Numbered from the stretch's first letter, positions 1-10,016 are shown. The stretch: DNA of 64,000 nt from Chryseobacterium gleum (GCA_945862165.1 CAMAXI010000002.1:186001-250000); one strand, 5' to 3'. The notes: a model not told the origin generated them from the letters alone. Made by a program: numbers and translations.

Positions 1-13
1 GCTCATGCCATAG

Positions 14-100
14 GCGTGGGCGTTGCTTTACTTTGTGTACAGGGCTTCGACTCCCTCTTTTACAAGTATTGCAACAGTCCCACGCTTTTTTATTTTATTT
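14..100. other. Structured intergenic element, nested inverted repeats with T-rich tail
   Basis: Positions 14-20 (GCGTGGG) are complementary to 79-85, and 22-26 (GTTGC) to 71-75. An inner AGGG/CCCT hairpin spans 41-56 with an eight-base loop. The outer stem is followed by a T-rich run at 86-100, as in an intrinsic terminator. This part of the window is locally GC-richer than its surroundings. It could end a gene lying left of the window, be a small structured RNA, or be a multicopy palindromic repeat. The sequence does not decide between these. Confidence 0.45.
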
Positions 101-138
101 ATAACTACTTAGGGACGGGTAAACTAAATAAATGAGGT

Positions 139-1386
139 ATGAAAAAAAATTACATGAGACTAATTGTAGCATTGCTTTTTGCTACAAATTTAATGGCGCA
201 AAATGTCCCGAATTATGTTCCAACGAATGGATTGGTTGGCTGGTGGCCTTTTAATGGAAATGCCAATGATGAAAGTGGGAATGGGAATCATGGAACGGTG
301 AATGGGGCGACATTGACAAGTGATAGGAATGGAAAAACGAATAGTGCATATCGTTTTGATGGAAAAAGTTTTATTTCTTCAAATCAAAATAATTTTCCAA
401 TTGGGAATAATTCAAGAACAGTATCATGTTGGTTTAAATTAGAAAAAGAAGATTTAAACTTTAAAATGATTTTAAGTTATGGTAATTATTCAGCATCAAA
501 TTTATTTGCCATAGGTTTTTATCAAAAAACAAATGAATTTTATTTTTCAAATCATTCAAATGCTCTTTTCAAAAGAAAATTAAATCTTAATCAACTATAT
601 AATATTACAATAACTTACAATGGTTCAGATTATATACTCTATATTGATGGTGTATATGTAACAAGTGAAAAAGCCATAACTAATACTACATCAGGATTTT
701 TCTATATAGGCAAAGATCCTGGTGGTGGTAATTTTATAGGTTTAATTGATGATATCGCTATCTTCAATCGCGCATTAACCCAAGAAGAAATTACTGCATT
801 ATATAAAGGATGTACAAAAGAAACAGCAACATCTACTAGTTTTAATTCTTATGTTTTCACTAATAATGCTCCTATTAACTTATCTGCAACACCCATTGGT
901 GGAACATTTAGTGGAGATGGTATAGTAAATAATGCTTTCAACCCTAAAGAAGCATTATTGGGGAAAAATGCAATTAAATACAACTTTAAAAACACATCAG
1001 GATGTGCTGACTCTACAGATTTTTCCATGATTATGGTGGACACCGTAGGAAATGTATGTAAGAAAACCGTAAATGACACCGTAAGTATCTTGAAAATACA
1101 CTTCCAATTAACTACAGGAATTAAAGCAAATACTGTAACAAACATTACTGTTTATCCAAATCCAACATCGGATGTATTGATTATTGACGCTACTGATTCA
1201 CAGGCATTAGCTGGATATACGTACCGTATTTTGGATGTACAAGGAAAGCAAATTTACAATGCGCTAGTAACTTCTAGTAAAACAGAAATTACATTAAAAA
1301 CATTAGGTACAAAAGGGGTGTATGTTTTACACATAGTAGATGCTAATGGAATTTCTATAGAAAACAAAAAGATTGTGTTGCAGTAA
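139..1386 (+). CDS. LamG-domain protein with T9SS type A sorting domain
   Basis: A 415-residue secreted protein. Residues 1-21 form a signal peptide ending LMAQ. Residues 30-225 form a LamG/concanavalin A-like fold, recognisable from the GLVGWWPFNGNANDESGNGN opening, the YRFDG strand and the closing LIDDIAIFNRALTQEEI helix. This fold usually binds carbohydrate or protein at the cell surface. The last 80 residues (about 337-415) are a type A C-terminal sorting domain: VYPNPTSDVL, then RILDVQGKQ, then a KGVYVLHIV strand. This predicts export through SecYEG and then T9SS, followed by cell-surface attachment or release. A strong terminator lies just downstream. The ligand is unknown. Confidence 0.85.
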   Translation: MKKNYMRLIVALLFATNLMAQNVPNYVPTNGLVGWWPFNGNANDESGNGNHGTVNGATLTSDRNGKTNSAYRFDGKSFISSNQNNFPIGNNSRTVSCWFKLEKEDLNFKMILSYGNYSASNLFAIGFYQKTNEFYFSNHSNALFKRKLNLNQLYNITITYNGSDYILYIDGVYVTSEKAITNTTSGFFYIGKDPGGGNFIGLIDDIAIFNRALTQEEITALYKGCTKETATSTSFNSYVFTNNAPINLSATPIGGTFSGDGIVNNAFNPKEALLGKNAIKYNFKNTSGCADSTDFSMIMVDTVGNVCKKTVNDTVSILKIHFQLTTGIKANTVTNITVYPNPTSDVLIIDATDSQALAGYTYRILDVQGKQIYNALVTSSKTEITLKTLGTKGVYVLHIVDANGISIENKKIVLQ

Positions 1387-1410
1387 AATGACCACTTAAA
1401 TTAGATCAAT

Positions 1411-1451
1411 AAACAACATAGGCTACCAAAAAATGGTAGCCTATGTTGTTT
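1411..1451. terminator. Bidirectional intrinsic terminator
   Basis: A perfect 17-bp inverted repeat (1411-1427 with 1435-1451) with a seven-base loop. It lies between the convergent LamG gene and the lipoprotein gene whose stop is at 1456. T residues on the far side of the stem for each strand suggest it serves both genes. Confidence 0.85.
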
Positions 1452-1455
1452 TAGG

Positions 1456-2901
1456 TTATATCCCCATGAGTGCTTTTAATTCATTGGTATTATTAATTTT
1501 AGTAACTGGCTTAAAGGTCAGTTTTTGAGTAGTTGGATTGTCTTTCGAACATTTAAGTAGTTGCTCTGTATCCACTTTTGCCAGTACATCTCCTTCTAAA
1601 ACAGTGTATAAAGCGGCAGATTCATCTTGCATAAGAATTAATTTTTTAGAGAAGGCATAATCGATACTTATTTTATCGCGTTTACTTACATAGAAATAAC
1701 GTTCCGGTATAAAGCCATTTTTTCCTTTTGGAACAACTAACTCTACTTTTGCTTCGAAAGCCTGTGGATTTTGATAAAAACGGTCACAGTTATATATTCC
1801 AAACTGACTAATAGTCAATGTTCTCATCACATCATTCATTTTTGCGAGTGTACGTTCTTGCTCTTGAATTTCTTTTAATGTTTCTGCATAGTTAGCATCC
1901 CATTTTTCAGGACCGAATTTAAACAAACTTTTGATGGTCATTTTAGGTCGTATCAAAGTGGTAAACGTTTCCGTTTTATCATCCGGATTAGAACAGGTAA
2001 GTTCGTAGGTATTGTCCGCATTCTTTATTAATTTAGCGTGCGATGCTTTTTTCCAATTTGGAAATTTCTTTCTGTCAACGCTTTCCCAAACAAGGTAATA
2101 AGCAGGTAATTTGTTTTCATTTAATTCTACTTGATCATAACAGATAATACGTTCCGCGTCCACACCATATTTTAATAAACGTTTAGGAATTACTTTTTTG
2201 GGATTTTCATAATAAGAATAAATCTCTTTTTCATTATTATTTAGAAACTCATCTAATAAACTATAAAAGTCTAACACAAAAAGCTCATTGTTAAATGCTG
2301 TTTTTCCTTTTAATTTGGCAAGTTGACTACGGATTATTTCTTTGTCGAAGTTTGGAATTATAGTTTCTTCTTCCGTTTTTGTCCAAAGCCCTGTTTTTTT
2401 ATCGAGCATGTAATTAGAAAACCCTTTTTCGGCAGAATAACTAGATAAATCCATTTTAATTGGATGTTGTTTATCAATCATCACTTCTTTTCCGGACGCA
2501 GTAGTTGCCTGCATTTCAAACATTCCTGCAGATTGAAAAGGAACATCTTTATTTTCGCTATCTGAATATTTCATTGGAATTCCAGAAGTTAGCATTTCCG
2601 CAGGATCCATGATGGATTGTAGATGTAAAGTAACTGGCTCTGTAATTGGAGCGCCATCTTTATCCACCAAACTGAATGAATCGATGTAAATTTTTGAGCC
2701 ATTTTGCGCTGTAATAACCTGACTTACATTTGGTTGTACTACAAAACTTTCTTTCGGTAAAGACACCGATTTGAAAGGCGAAGTATATGCTAATTTATTC
2801 TTTGCTTTTGCATTGTTTTTAGTAACAGATGTATTGCAAGCACCTAGTATGAGAACACTAACCAGTATACAGTTAGTAATAATCGCGTGTATTGTTTTCA
2901 T
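1456..2901 (-). CDS. Putative lipoprotein of unknown function
   Basis: 481 residues. The N-terminus is a lipoprotein signal peptide with lipobox LGAC and acylated Cys22. Residues 60-170 resemble the beta-rich segment common in Bacteroidetes lipoproteins: an IYIDSFSLVDKDG strand, then GMFEMQATTASGKEV. The family role is not known to me. The rest has no motif I can assign. It follows the transglycosylase-like gene 2930-3637 by 28 bases on the same strand, so the two are probably co-transcribed. It may be an envelope protein linked to wall turnover, but that is inference from context only. Confidence 0.75.
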   Translation of the reverse strand: MKTIHAIITNCILVSVLILGACNTSVTKNNAKAKNKLAYTSPFKSVSLPKESFVVQPNVSQVITAQNGSKIYIDSFSLVDKDGAPITEPVTLHLQSIMDPAEMLTSGIPMKYSDSENKDVPFQSAGMFEMQATTASGKEVMIDKQHPIKMDLSSYSAEKGFSNYMLDKKTGLWTKTEEETIIPNFDKEIIRSQLAKLKGKTAFNNELFVLDFYSLLDEFLNNNEKEIYSYYENPKKVIPKRLLKYGVDAERIICYDQVELNENKLPAYYLVWESVDRKKFPNWKKASHAKLIKNADNTYELTCSNPDDKTETFTTLIRPKMTIKSLFKFGPEKWDANYAETLKEIQEQERTLAKMNDVMRTLTISQFGIYNCDRFYQNPQAFEAKVELVVPKGKNGFIPERYFYVSKRDKISIDYAFSKKLILMQDESAALYTVLEGDVLAKVDTEQLLKCSKDNPTTQKLTFKPVTKINNTNELKALMGI

Positions 2902-2929
2902 AGGGATGAAGATTAAAGGTTAAGTAGCA

Positions 2930-3637
2930 TCATTTCATAGATTTCGGATTTAGGTAGTAAGCACAAGCTATGGAAGCATAACAAAATTGCGTTCCAAGGT
3001 ATTTTGGTCCATTTGGAAAGGTGTTTAAATTTTCATTTTGAAGAATATTTTGGTACTTCTTATGAAAACCAATATTATAACAAGCAGCATAAAAACGAAG
3101 TTTATCTTTGGTAGTATTAAATTTCAAAAAATGAAACTTGTGATCACAAATAGCAATAAATGCATGTAAATATGTCAATTGCCAATCCATTTGTTTCAAA
3201 CGAGTTAAACGTAATTTTCTTTGTTTTAATGGCGATGCTTTTTGAGCAATTATCAATTTTTTGTATTGGAGAAAATCAGCTGCATTTTTTTCGATATACT
3301 TTTCAATGTGTTCTGCAAAAGATGGTTTCATTTGAAAGTGACCAATGGAAAAATCTGCTGTTTTAGCACCATAACGCATATAAATCAATTCCAAACCGGA
3401 TGTTTCGATAAAATCTTGTATGTAATTATAACGTAATAACTCTGGGTAAACAATTGCCGTCACAAAATCATTTTCATGGTGGAATTTAATGGCTTTTTGC
3501 GCCATTTTTTGTTGGTTAGCTTGCAAAAATTTAGCTACTTCTTCCCGTTCGTCTCTAAAATAGACTTCATACGAATTCTTTGCCAGTATCGAACCACTGA
3601 AACATACTAAAAAGAGGATGGAAAAAATACAGTTCAT
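2930..3637 (-). CDS. Putative secreted lysozyme-like/lytic transglycosylase-like protein
   Basis: 235 residues with a signal peptide (about 1-19). The segment VYPELLRY has a candidate catalytic Glu66, and the downstream GHFQMKPSF (99-107) resembles the G-x-FQ-x-x-P-S turn of the lysozyme/lytic transglycosylase fold. That fold cleaves the glycan strands of peptidoglycan in the periplasm. A further helical part ends in an AACYNIG-like segment reminiscent of the LxAYNxG motif of lytic transglycosylases. First gene of a likely two-gene minus-strand unit, divergent from the NlpC/CHAP-like gene at 3823. The fold assignment is by motif only. Confidence 0.65.
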   Translation of the reverse strand: MNCIFSILFLVCFSGSILAKNSYEVYFRDEREEVAKFLQANQQKMAQKAIKFHHENDFVTAIVYPELLRYNYIQDFIETSGLELIYMRYGAKTADFSIGHFQMKPSFAEHIEKYIEKNAADFLQYKKLIIAQKASPLKQRKLRLTRLKQMDWQLTYLHAFIAICDHKFHFLKFNTTKDKLRFYAACYNIGFHKKYQNILQNENLNTFPNGPKYLGTQFCYASIACAYYLNPKSMK

Positions 3638-3822
3638 GGTATAAAAGATTTCGAACGATACTTATACTAACGCAGATAATTTAAGAATCGTATATGTTAA
3701 AGACTTCTTTTTGATGTAACTAATAAAATGAAGAAAATGACAGTCAAAAAATACGAAAGTGAATTTAAGTTACGTTAGTACATTATTCCCAACGCATTTA
3801 TTCATTCTTAAATTTCACAGCC

Positions 3823-4908
3823 ATGAACAAGTTCCTATTAGTGACCTGCATCTTTATCAGTCTTGCTTTTCAAACATTAGCTACTGTATCTAAATGGAAA
3901 GAATTCCGAATTGGTTGGAATTATACCCATAATCATTTCGAGCGCAGTACACAACTTGCTAAAAAAGCGCTTCATAAAGACGGAAAAAATGGATTTGTGC
4001 ATTATTGTTTAGGTATGAGTTTGTACCACACCAAAGGCATGCAAACAAAGTCAATTAGTGTACTCGATAAAATACTTGGGCATTTAAATTCTGCTTTAAA
4101 ACAAAAAGATTCACGGATACAAACCATGATGATTTCGGATACCAGTGCCTTACGTACACTGAAAGAAAAGGCTATGGAGGTTACAAAAAGTGAATTTGTT
4201 AAGTTTCCGAGTAAAAGTTTAAAGCGTGTACAAACCATGATTGCGATTTATGGAGATTCAGTCGCGATTTACAAAGAATTTGAAGTAGAAAGAGCGGAAG
4301 TAGAAAAAAGACAAGCCGAATTCGCCAAAAAACTGGCAGAACAAACCCTAAATAAAAATAGACAAAAGGACTTAAAATCACTCGAAAAGTCAAGCACTAC
4401 GATCTATACCGTTGAAAAAACGAGTTTGAAAAACTTTAACGATACCTTGGAAAACTATTGTGGAATTGCCCTTACGGTACAACAGAAAAAAGTACTAAAA
4501 ACCGCATTGACCTACAATATGGTTAGTAGTTATACTTCTGGAAACAACCCGAAAATCATGCAGTTTTTTCATCAAACAGGATTTCCAACGATCAAAAACG
4601 ACGAAGTAAATTGGTGTGCTGCCTTTGTCAATTATTGCATGGAAGAACTTGGCGTAGCTCACCCCCACTCGCTATTAGCAAAAGATTGGATGAAAGTTGG
4701 AACACCCGTAAAAGAACCTCAACCGGGAGACATTGTTGTGTTTTGGCGTGGAAAAGAAAAAGGTTGGCAAGGTCACGTAGGTTTCTTCATCAAGGCAGAT
4801 AAAGAAAAAAATCTTATCTATGTATTTGGTGGAAACCAGGATGGGGCAGTTTGTATGAAACCATTTAGTACTGAAAAAGTACTTGGTTATAGACGAGTAA
4901 CTTTGTGA
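3823..4908 (+). CDS. TIGR02594-like (NlpC/P60/CHAP superfamily) cell-wall hydrolase
   Basis: 361 residues. Residues 1-20 are a signal peptide. Residues 30-200 are helical and charged, with a tetratricopeptide-like start (NGFVHYCLGMSLYH) and a Glu/Lys-rich probable coiled coil at 150-195. The C-terminal 145 residues match the cysteine-peptidase fold of TIGR02594 proteins: WCAAFVNYCM with candidate nucleophile Cys265, QPGDIVVFWRG, GHVGFF with His318, and FGGNQ at 336-339. The expected role is hydrolysis of peptide or amide bonds in peptidoglycan. It is divergent from the lytic transglycosylase-like gene, so this locus holds two putative wall enzymes. Confidence 0.75.
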   Translation: MNKFLLVTCIFISLAFQTLATVSKWKEFRIGWNYTHNHFERSTQLAKKALHKDGKNGFVHYCLGMSLYHTKGMQTKSISVLDKILGHLNSALKQKDSRIQTMMISDTSALRTLKEKAMEVTKSEFVKFPSKSLKRVQTMIAIYGDSVAIYKEFEVERAEVEKRQAEFAKKLAEQTLNKNRQKDLKSLEKSSTTIYTVEKTSLKNFNDTLENYCGIALTVQQKKVLKTALTYNMVSSYTSGNNPKIMQFFHQTGFPTIKNDEVNWCAAFVNYCMEELGVAHPHSLLAKDWMKVGTPVKEPQPGDIVVFWRGKEKGWQGHVGFFIKADKEKNLIYVFGGNQDGAVCMKPFSTEKVLGYRRVTL

Positions 4909-4911
4909 AAA

Positions 4912-4948
4912 ATTCCTCTTGTAGCGTGTTACTAACTACAAGAGGAAT
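4912..4948. terminator. Bidirectional terminator between the hydrolase gene and aspS
   Basis: A perfect 13-bp inverted repeat (4912-4924 with 4936-4948) with an 11-base loop between convergent genes. Read on the minus strand, the stem is followed by a run of T, which suits aspS termination best. Confidence 0.75.
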
Positions 4949-4959
4949 AAATATATAAC

Positions 4960-6711
4960 TTATAAAGTACTTACTTGAATTGCAAGTTCTTGTAATTGTT
5001 TGTCATCTAAAGTCGATGGAGCATCAATCATTACATCACGACCTTTGTTGTTTTTAGGGAATGCGATGTAATCACGAATTGAATCCGAACCACCCATGGT
5101 TGCTACCAAACGGTCTAAACCAAATGCTAAACCTCCGTGTGGCGGCGCACCATATTCAAAAGCTTTTAGTAAGAACCCGAATTGTTTTTGCGCTTCTTCC
5201 GGCGTGAAACCTAACAATTCAAACATACGTTCTTGTAGTGCACGGTCGTGAATACGAATGGATCCACCTCCTAGTTCAACCCCATTCATTGCTAAATCGT
5301 ATGCATTTGCTCTCACTTTTCCTGGATCCGTATCAATCAATGCGAAATCTTCTGGTTTTGGAGAAGTAAATGGGTGGTGCATTGCATGGTAACGTTCGTT
5401 TTCTTCATCCCATTCTAACAAGGGGAAGTCCATTACCCATAATGGTTTGAATACATTTGGATTACGTAAACCTAATTCATTCCCCATGTGTAAACGCAAC
5501 TCATTCATTTGTTTGCGTGTTTTATCTAAACCACCACACAGTACTAATAACAAATCACCTGCTTGCATGTTTGCTCTTTCAGCCCACAAAGCCAATTCTT
5601 CTGGACTATAGAATTTATCTACGGAAGATTTCAAGGAACCATCTGCATTGTATTTTAAATAGATCAGACCAGTCGCTCCAATTTGCGGGCGTTTTACCCA
5701 ATCTGTCAAAGCATCTAATTGTTTACGCGTATATTCTGAACAATCTTTAGCATTTATTGCAATGACTGTTTCTGCATTATCAAAAACAACGAACCCTTTA
5801 TTTTGCACTAAATCCGTTAAATAAACAAATTCTAAATCAAAGCGAATGTCTGGTTTATCCGAACCATATTTCTCCATCGCATCCGCATAGGTCATGCGAG
5901 GGAAATCTCCTTCAAAAGTTACCCCTTTCACTTCTTGGAAAACGTGTTTCACCAAACCTTCAAACATATTTAATATGTCTTCTTGTTCTACAAACGCCAT
6001 TTCACAATCGATTTGGGTAAACTCTGGTTGACGATCCGCACGTAAATCTTCATCACGGAAACATTTCACGATTTGGTAGTAACGATCAAAACCAGAAACC
6101 ATTAATAATTGTTTGAATGTTTGTGGAGATTGCGGTAAAGCATAAAACTCCCCTGCATTCATACGACTTGGAACAACGAAATCGCGCGCTCCTTCTGGTG
6201 TAGATTTTATTAAGTATGGAGTTTCTACATCCAAGAAATCGTTTTTATCTAAATATTTACGTGTTTCTAATGCAACACGATTACGCAAACGCAATTTTTC
6301 TTGCACTGGACCACGACGTAAATCTAGGTAACGAAATTGTGCACGAAGCTCTTCCCCACCATCTGTATCATCTTCAATGGTAAATGGAGGAGTAACAGAA
6401 GCATTTAGAATCGTCAACTTTGTAACTAAAATTTCAATTTCACCCGTAAGGATATTTTTATTTTTGCTAGAACGTTCGATTACAGTTCCTTCTACTTGAA
6501 TCACAAACTCACGTCCCAATTTTCTTGCTTGTAAGCAAAGCCCTTCATTTTCTTCTAAATTGAAGGCTAATTGTGTGATTCCATAACGATCACGCAGATC
6601 TACGAAGGTCATTCCTCCGAGGTCACGCGAACGTTGAACCCATCCTGCAAGTGTTACGGTTTGGTTTATATTTTCAAGGCGAAGTTCGCCACACGTATTT
6701 GTTCTAAACAT
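4960..6711 (-). CDS. aspS: Aspartate--tRNA ligase
   Basis: 583 residues, the usual length for bacterial AspRS. It charges tRNA-Asp with aspartate using ATP. The N-terminal OB fold (about 1-105, with [20 protein letters not shown]) binds the anticodon. The class II core carries motif 2 ([19 protein letters not shown]) and motif 3 ([13 protein letters not shown]). The bacterial GAD insertion domain lies between them, around 285-410. A TATCTTTG box sits 19 bases upstream of the ATG. Single-gene unit, with a terminator hairpin after the stop. Confidence 0.97.
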   Translation of the reverse strand: MFRTNTCGELRLENINQTVTLAGWVQRSRDLGGMTFVDLRDRYGITQLAFNLEENEGLCLQARKLGREFVIQVEGTVIERSSKNKNILTGEIEILVTKLTILNASVTPPFTIEDDTDGGEELRAQFRYLDLRRGPVQEKLRLRNRVALETRKYLDKNDFLDVETPYLIKSTPEGARDFVVPSRMNAGEFYALPQSPQTFKQLLMVSGFDRYYQIVKCFRDEDLRADRQPEFTQIDCEMAFVEQEDILNMFEGLVKHVFQEVKGVTFEGDFPRMTYADAMEKYGSDKPDIRFDLEFVYLTDLVQNKGFVVFDNAETVIAINAKDCSEYTRKQLDALTDWVKRPQIGATGLIYLKYNADGSLKSSVDKFYSPEELALWAERANMQAGDLLLVLCGGLDKTRKQMNELRLHMGNELGLRNPNVFKPLWVMDFPLLEWDEENERYHAMHHPFTSPKPEDFALIDTDPGKVRANAYDLAMNGVELGGGSIRIHDRALQERMFELLGFTPEEAQKQFGFLLKAFEYGAPPHGGLAFGLDRLVATMGGSDSIRDYIAFPKNNKGRDVMIDAPSTLDDKQLQELAIQVSTL

Positions 6712-6730
6712 GGTGATAAAATTTGAAAAG

Positions 6731-6738
6731 CAAAGATA
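6731..6738 (-). promoter_or_regulatory. Putative Bacteroidetes -7 box for aspS
   Basis: The minus strand reads TATCTTTG followed by C, an exact TAnnTTTG match. It lies 19 bases upstream of the aspS ATG, predicting a very short leader. No clear TTTG -33 box is seen at 19-20 bases spacing. Confidence 0.55.
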
Positions 6739-6892
6739 AAAAAAAGGAGTGCAAAATGCTTCATTAAATGAATAACTACACTAAAAACGAAATAAAAGTG
6801 AATTATACTTTATATCTGGGAATAAGAATGCGCGAAATTATTCTCTAATATGGATAAATTATGTAATTTTAATATACAAAAATGTTCCGGAA

Positions 6893-7168
6893 ATGTATTC
6901 AATTTGTGTAAAAGGTAAAGTATTTCGTCCATTGGTAGTTACAGAAAATCACCTAATCCTACATTATCATCTTGAAAATTATAGCAATGTAATCTTCCCA
7001 AAAAAAGAAATTTCGATTGTACTTAACCTCCGAGAAGCAAATATTACCTTAGACAATGCTTTGGACTTGGTCGAGAAAACCATCGGAAAAGACATGGAAT
7101 TTTACCTCCAATTTCCTAAAATTGGTCCAATGTATAGGGTTGACATGCAAGAAAGTAAGTTATTCTAA
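6893..7168 (+). CDS. Small hypothetical protein (91 aa)
   Basis: A 91-residue reading frame in a gap between aspS and the AddB-like gene, overlapping neither. It has no signal peptide or membrane segment. The composition is ordinary (FPKKEISIVLNLREANITLD...), and it ends 7 bases before the convergent nuclease gene stops. I recognise no family. The absence of overlap and a plausible predicted fold (beta strands then a helix) favour a real gene. No clear promoter box is visible. Confidence 0.45.
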   Translation: MYSICVKGKVFRPLVVTENHLILHYHLENYSNVIFPKKEISIVLNLREANITLDNALDLVEKTIGKDMEFYLQFPKIGPMYRVDMQESKLF

Positions 7169-7175
7169 AATACGT

Positions 7176-10016
7176 CTAGACGCAATAACTACAATAATTT
7201 ACATATTGCTCTGTATGCATGAACGCTTGATTTTCGTCGTATATTTCTTCTAAAATTTTACCTAATACATCTGGGAAAAGTTCAATCATTTCTGCAATAG
7301 AAACGGATTGCGTATACAATTCAAACGGACTGTTTTTGATATTCACTAATGAAATAATGGCACTGCTTTTAGGAATACGATGAAAACGCTTGAAATACAA
7401 GAAACAATAGAGCATTAATTGGAAGAAATGTTTCGAGTTTTTAGCAGAATCAACTAAATATTCGATTTTTTCCTGCCCCTTTTTCAGATCTTTCCCGACA
7501 TCTTTGATATCTACTTTTCCTGTTTTATAATCCCAAATATAGATTTCACCATTTAGTTCATCCACACGATCAATAACACCTTTCAAGGTGATTTCTTTTG
7601 GTTGACCAAAAACTTGCACTATAATCTTTTCTTCCAATTTTTCCTCCAAGGCTACGATACGAATTCCAGTATTGTGCAATTCTAACACACGTTTTCTTTC
7701 AAATTCAAAAAATCGTTTTGTAAGTTCCAAGGCCATTGTAAAACTCAAATAATTTTTACCCTTGGAAAAAGCCTCTGCATCCCCATTAAAATGAATACTA
7801 AATTGTTTTCGCATTTCTAAAGGATACGCCTTAATCATCTGTTCAATATCCTCTACTAAAATTTTAGGTGGAACAATCGTTTTTTCTATACCATGCTTAT
7901 CTTTCAAGGAATACGGCATATATAATTCTTCCAAAACTGCATGTACAAAAGTTCCAAGTTGGTTACTTTCAATCGACTCTTCCACTTTTTCTTCTTCTCC
8001 AAAACGAAGTACATATTTATAGTAAAAATCGAGTGGACACGTAAAATAGGTTTTAATTGCACTTGCAGAAATACCAGCGCGCAATAGTTGGTCTAATTTT
8101 AAAACTAAATCATTCGTTTTATCTATCGATTTTATTTTTGTAATCTGTTGATTTGATTCAAGTGTATAGAATTTTTTGGTGAAATTTATTTTCGATGAAA
8201 ACTTGGTTAATTCTAATTCTAACTGCAACAAATAACGACTTGGTTCGTTTGAATTAACTCCTTCCATGGACGAAGAATAGGTGATATACATTTCCGAACA
8301 ACAATGTAATAACCTGTAAAAGTGGTGAGCAAATAAACCTTGTTTATCGCGCGGTAATGGCAAACCAACGTGTTGTCTTAAATCCATTGGAATCAAGGTT
8401 TGGATTGGATTTGTAGGAGGCATTTTTCCCTCATTCATTCCAACTACTAAAATAGTTTCAAAGTCTAACAACCTAGTTTCTAATAACCCCATTATTTGTA
8501 GTCCACCCATTGGATTACCATAAAAAGCCATTGCATCCCGAGTCCATTCTTGGTTAAACAAATTCTTAAACGTATGGATAGACATTTTTGGGAAATCTTC
8601 TGAAATACAATTTTGAAAATCTATTATCGCATGATCAAATCCATGTAGCAAAGTTTTTTCATACAAATACTTTTCCGCTAATAGTCCAAAAAGCGTTTCA
8701 TTAAATTTCCGGATAATTGTAAGTGCTTTTTGCCAATCATTTGCCCAAGGAGTATATAATAAAACAAGTAATTCATCCAAGCGCGGTGAAATTTGCACCT
8801 TGTTTACTTGCTGGAAAATCGTATTATATTTTCGCATGTTTTGTTCCTTCTCATGGATAAGCTTTTCCTCTTCCTTCGATAATAAAGCAATGATAAATGG
8901 GTGATTCCAAAACGCCAATAAATCTTTGTGGTAGATAACCACCCGATTATGTTTTAGAATACCTTCTTGAATTTTAAATAAAAGATCCACCCATGTTCTA
9001 ACGGAACTATTTTTCAATGGTAACCCTAATGTAATATTGGCTTCTCCAACATTGGAAGGAATCGAATTAATTAAAGGAACAATTAAACTTTCATCTGCAA
9101 GTAATACAAGTGTATTTGAAATTTTTTCAGGGGAAAAAGATTCTAAAAGAGAACCGATCGCTTTCACTTGTCCTGTAGACTGTGAGCAAGAAATCAGCGT
9201 AATATTTTTTTCTTGTGTTCCGATAGCATTCGAAATAAAAGAAGGATTTTTAATTCCTAAAAAATTAGTTGTATTTCGAATAAATGCACCTGCTTCATGA
9301 AGTTTATCTTCTAAATAATACGCATCTGCATCAAACAAAACATTTCCTCTTCCTAATTGCTGTAATTGTTTAATAATTTGTTTTTCAGCCAATGACATGG
9401 CATTAAAACCACAAAAAAGAAAATGAGCATTCGCATTCTTAGCAAATACACGATCTATGTTTTCAGATAATTCACGGTAGGATTTACCACTATACGTTGC
9501 GTTTTTCGCAAGTAAACGCGCATTGAATTCTTGGTAATACCCAGGAAGACGATCCCAAAATTCCATGAATCGTTTTTGCCGTTCTGAAAGCTGCATTCCT
9601 TCTCCAAAACTCCAATTTTCAATCTCTTTTATGTCTTTTAAATTACGAAATAGATAGCTAGAGTCGATTTGGTAACGTTCCATCTCATCAAAATCAGACA
9701 ATAGAATGTTTCCCCAAGTCATAAATTCATCAAAAATAGCATCAATTGCTTCTTTACCTTGTTTTGTATGCACTTCAAACAAAGTCAATAATAAACGTGT
9801 TTTATTCAGAATTGTTGGACTTGTATATTGCTTCACCCATTGATTAATCGTTAAGATAGTTGGTGAAAAAACGGGTTGTTGGTATGCGCCATAAATGGCC
9901 TGTTGCACATATTGTTTTGCACGTTCCGACGGAAGAATAATGATCCAATCTTCTAAAGGAACCGTTGAATCTTTCACAAATGCAGCGATTTTATCTACAA
10001 ATTTCTCCATAACCAA
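7176..10016 (-). CDS. AddB-like PD-(D/E)XK nuclease family protein
   Basis: 946 residues, typical of the Bacteroidetes AddB-like family that acts in double-strand break end resection with an AddA/UvrD-type helicase. The N-terminal part is helicase-like without an obvious Walker A motif. The C-terminal nuclease domain starts at SASAIKTYFTCPLDFYYKYV and contains DRVDELNGEIYIWDYKTGK, with the active-site Asp and Lys in DYKTGK (829-834). The relatives usually hold a 4Fe-4S cluster with four Cys. Here the C-terminus ends NYCSYCV (Cys942 and Cys945), and the expected last Cys is missing. No helicase partner gene is in the window. Confidence 0.8.
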   Translation of the reverse strand: MVMEKFVDKIAAFVKDSTVPLEDWIIILPSERAKQYVQQAIYGAYQQPVFSPTILTINQWVKQYTSPTILNKTRLLLTLFEVHTKQGKEAIDAIFDEFMTWGNILLSDFDEMERYQIDSSYLFRNLKDIKEIENWSFGEGMQLSERQKRFMEFWDRLPGYYQEFNARLLAKNATYSGKSYRELSENIDRVFAKNANAHFLFCGFNAMSLAEKQIIKQLQQLGRGNVLFDADAYYLEDKLHEAGAFIRNTTNFLGIKNPSFISNAIGTQEKNITLISCSQSTGQVKAIGSLLESFSPEKISNTLVLLADESLIVPLINSIPSNVGEANITLGLPLKNSSVRTWVDLLFKIQEGILKHNRVVIYHKDLLAFWNHPFIIALLSKEEEKLIHEKEQNMRKYNTIFQQVNKVQISPRLDELLVLLYTPWANDWQKALTIIRKFNETLFGLLAEKYLYEKTLLHGFDHAIIDFQNCISEDFPKMSIHTFKNLFNQEWTRDAMAFYGNPMGGLQIMGLLETRLLDFETILVVGMNEGKMPPTNPIQTLIPMDLRQHVGLPLPRDKQGLFAHHFYRLLHCCSEMYITYSSSMEGVNSNEPSRYLLQLELELTKFSSKINFTKKFYTLESNQQITKIKSIDKTNDLVLKLDQLLRAGISASAIKTYFTCPLDFYYKYVLRFGEEEKVEESIESNQLGTFVHAVLEELYMPYSLKDKHGIEKTIVPPKILVEDIEQMIKAYPLEMRKQFSIHFNGDAEAFSKGKNYLSFTMALELTKRFFEFERKRVLELHNTGIRIVALEEKLEEKIIVQVFGQPKEITLKGVIDRVDELNGEIYIWDYKTGKVDIKDVGKDLKKGQEKIEYLVDSAKNSKHFFQLMLYCFLYFKRFHRIPKSSAIISLVNIKNSPFELYTQSVSIAEMIELFPDVLGKILEEIYDENQAFMHTEQYVNYCSYCV

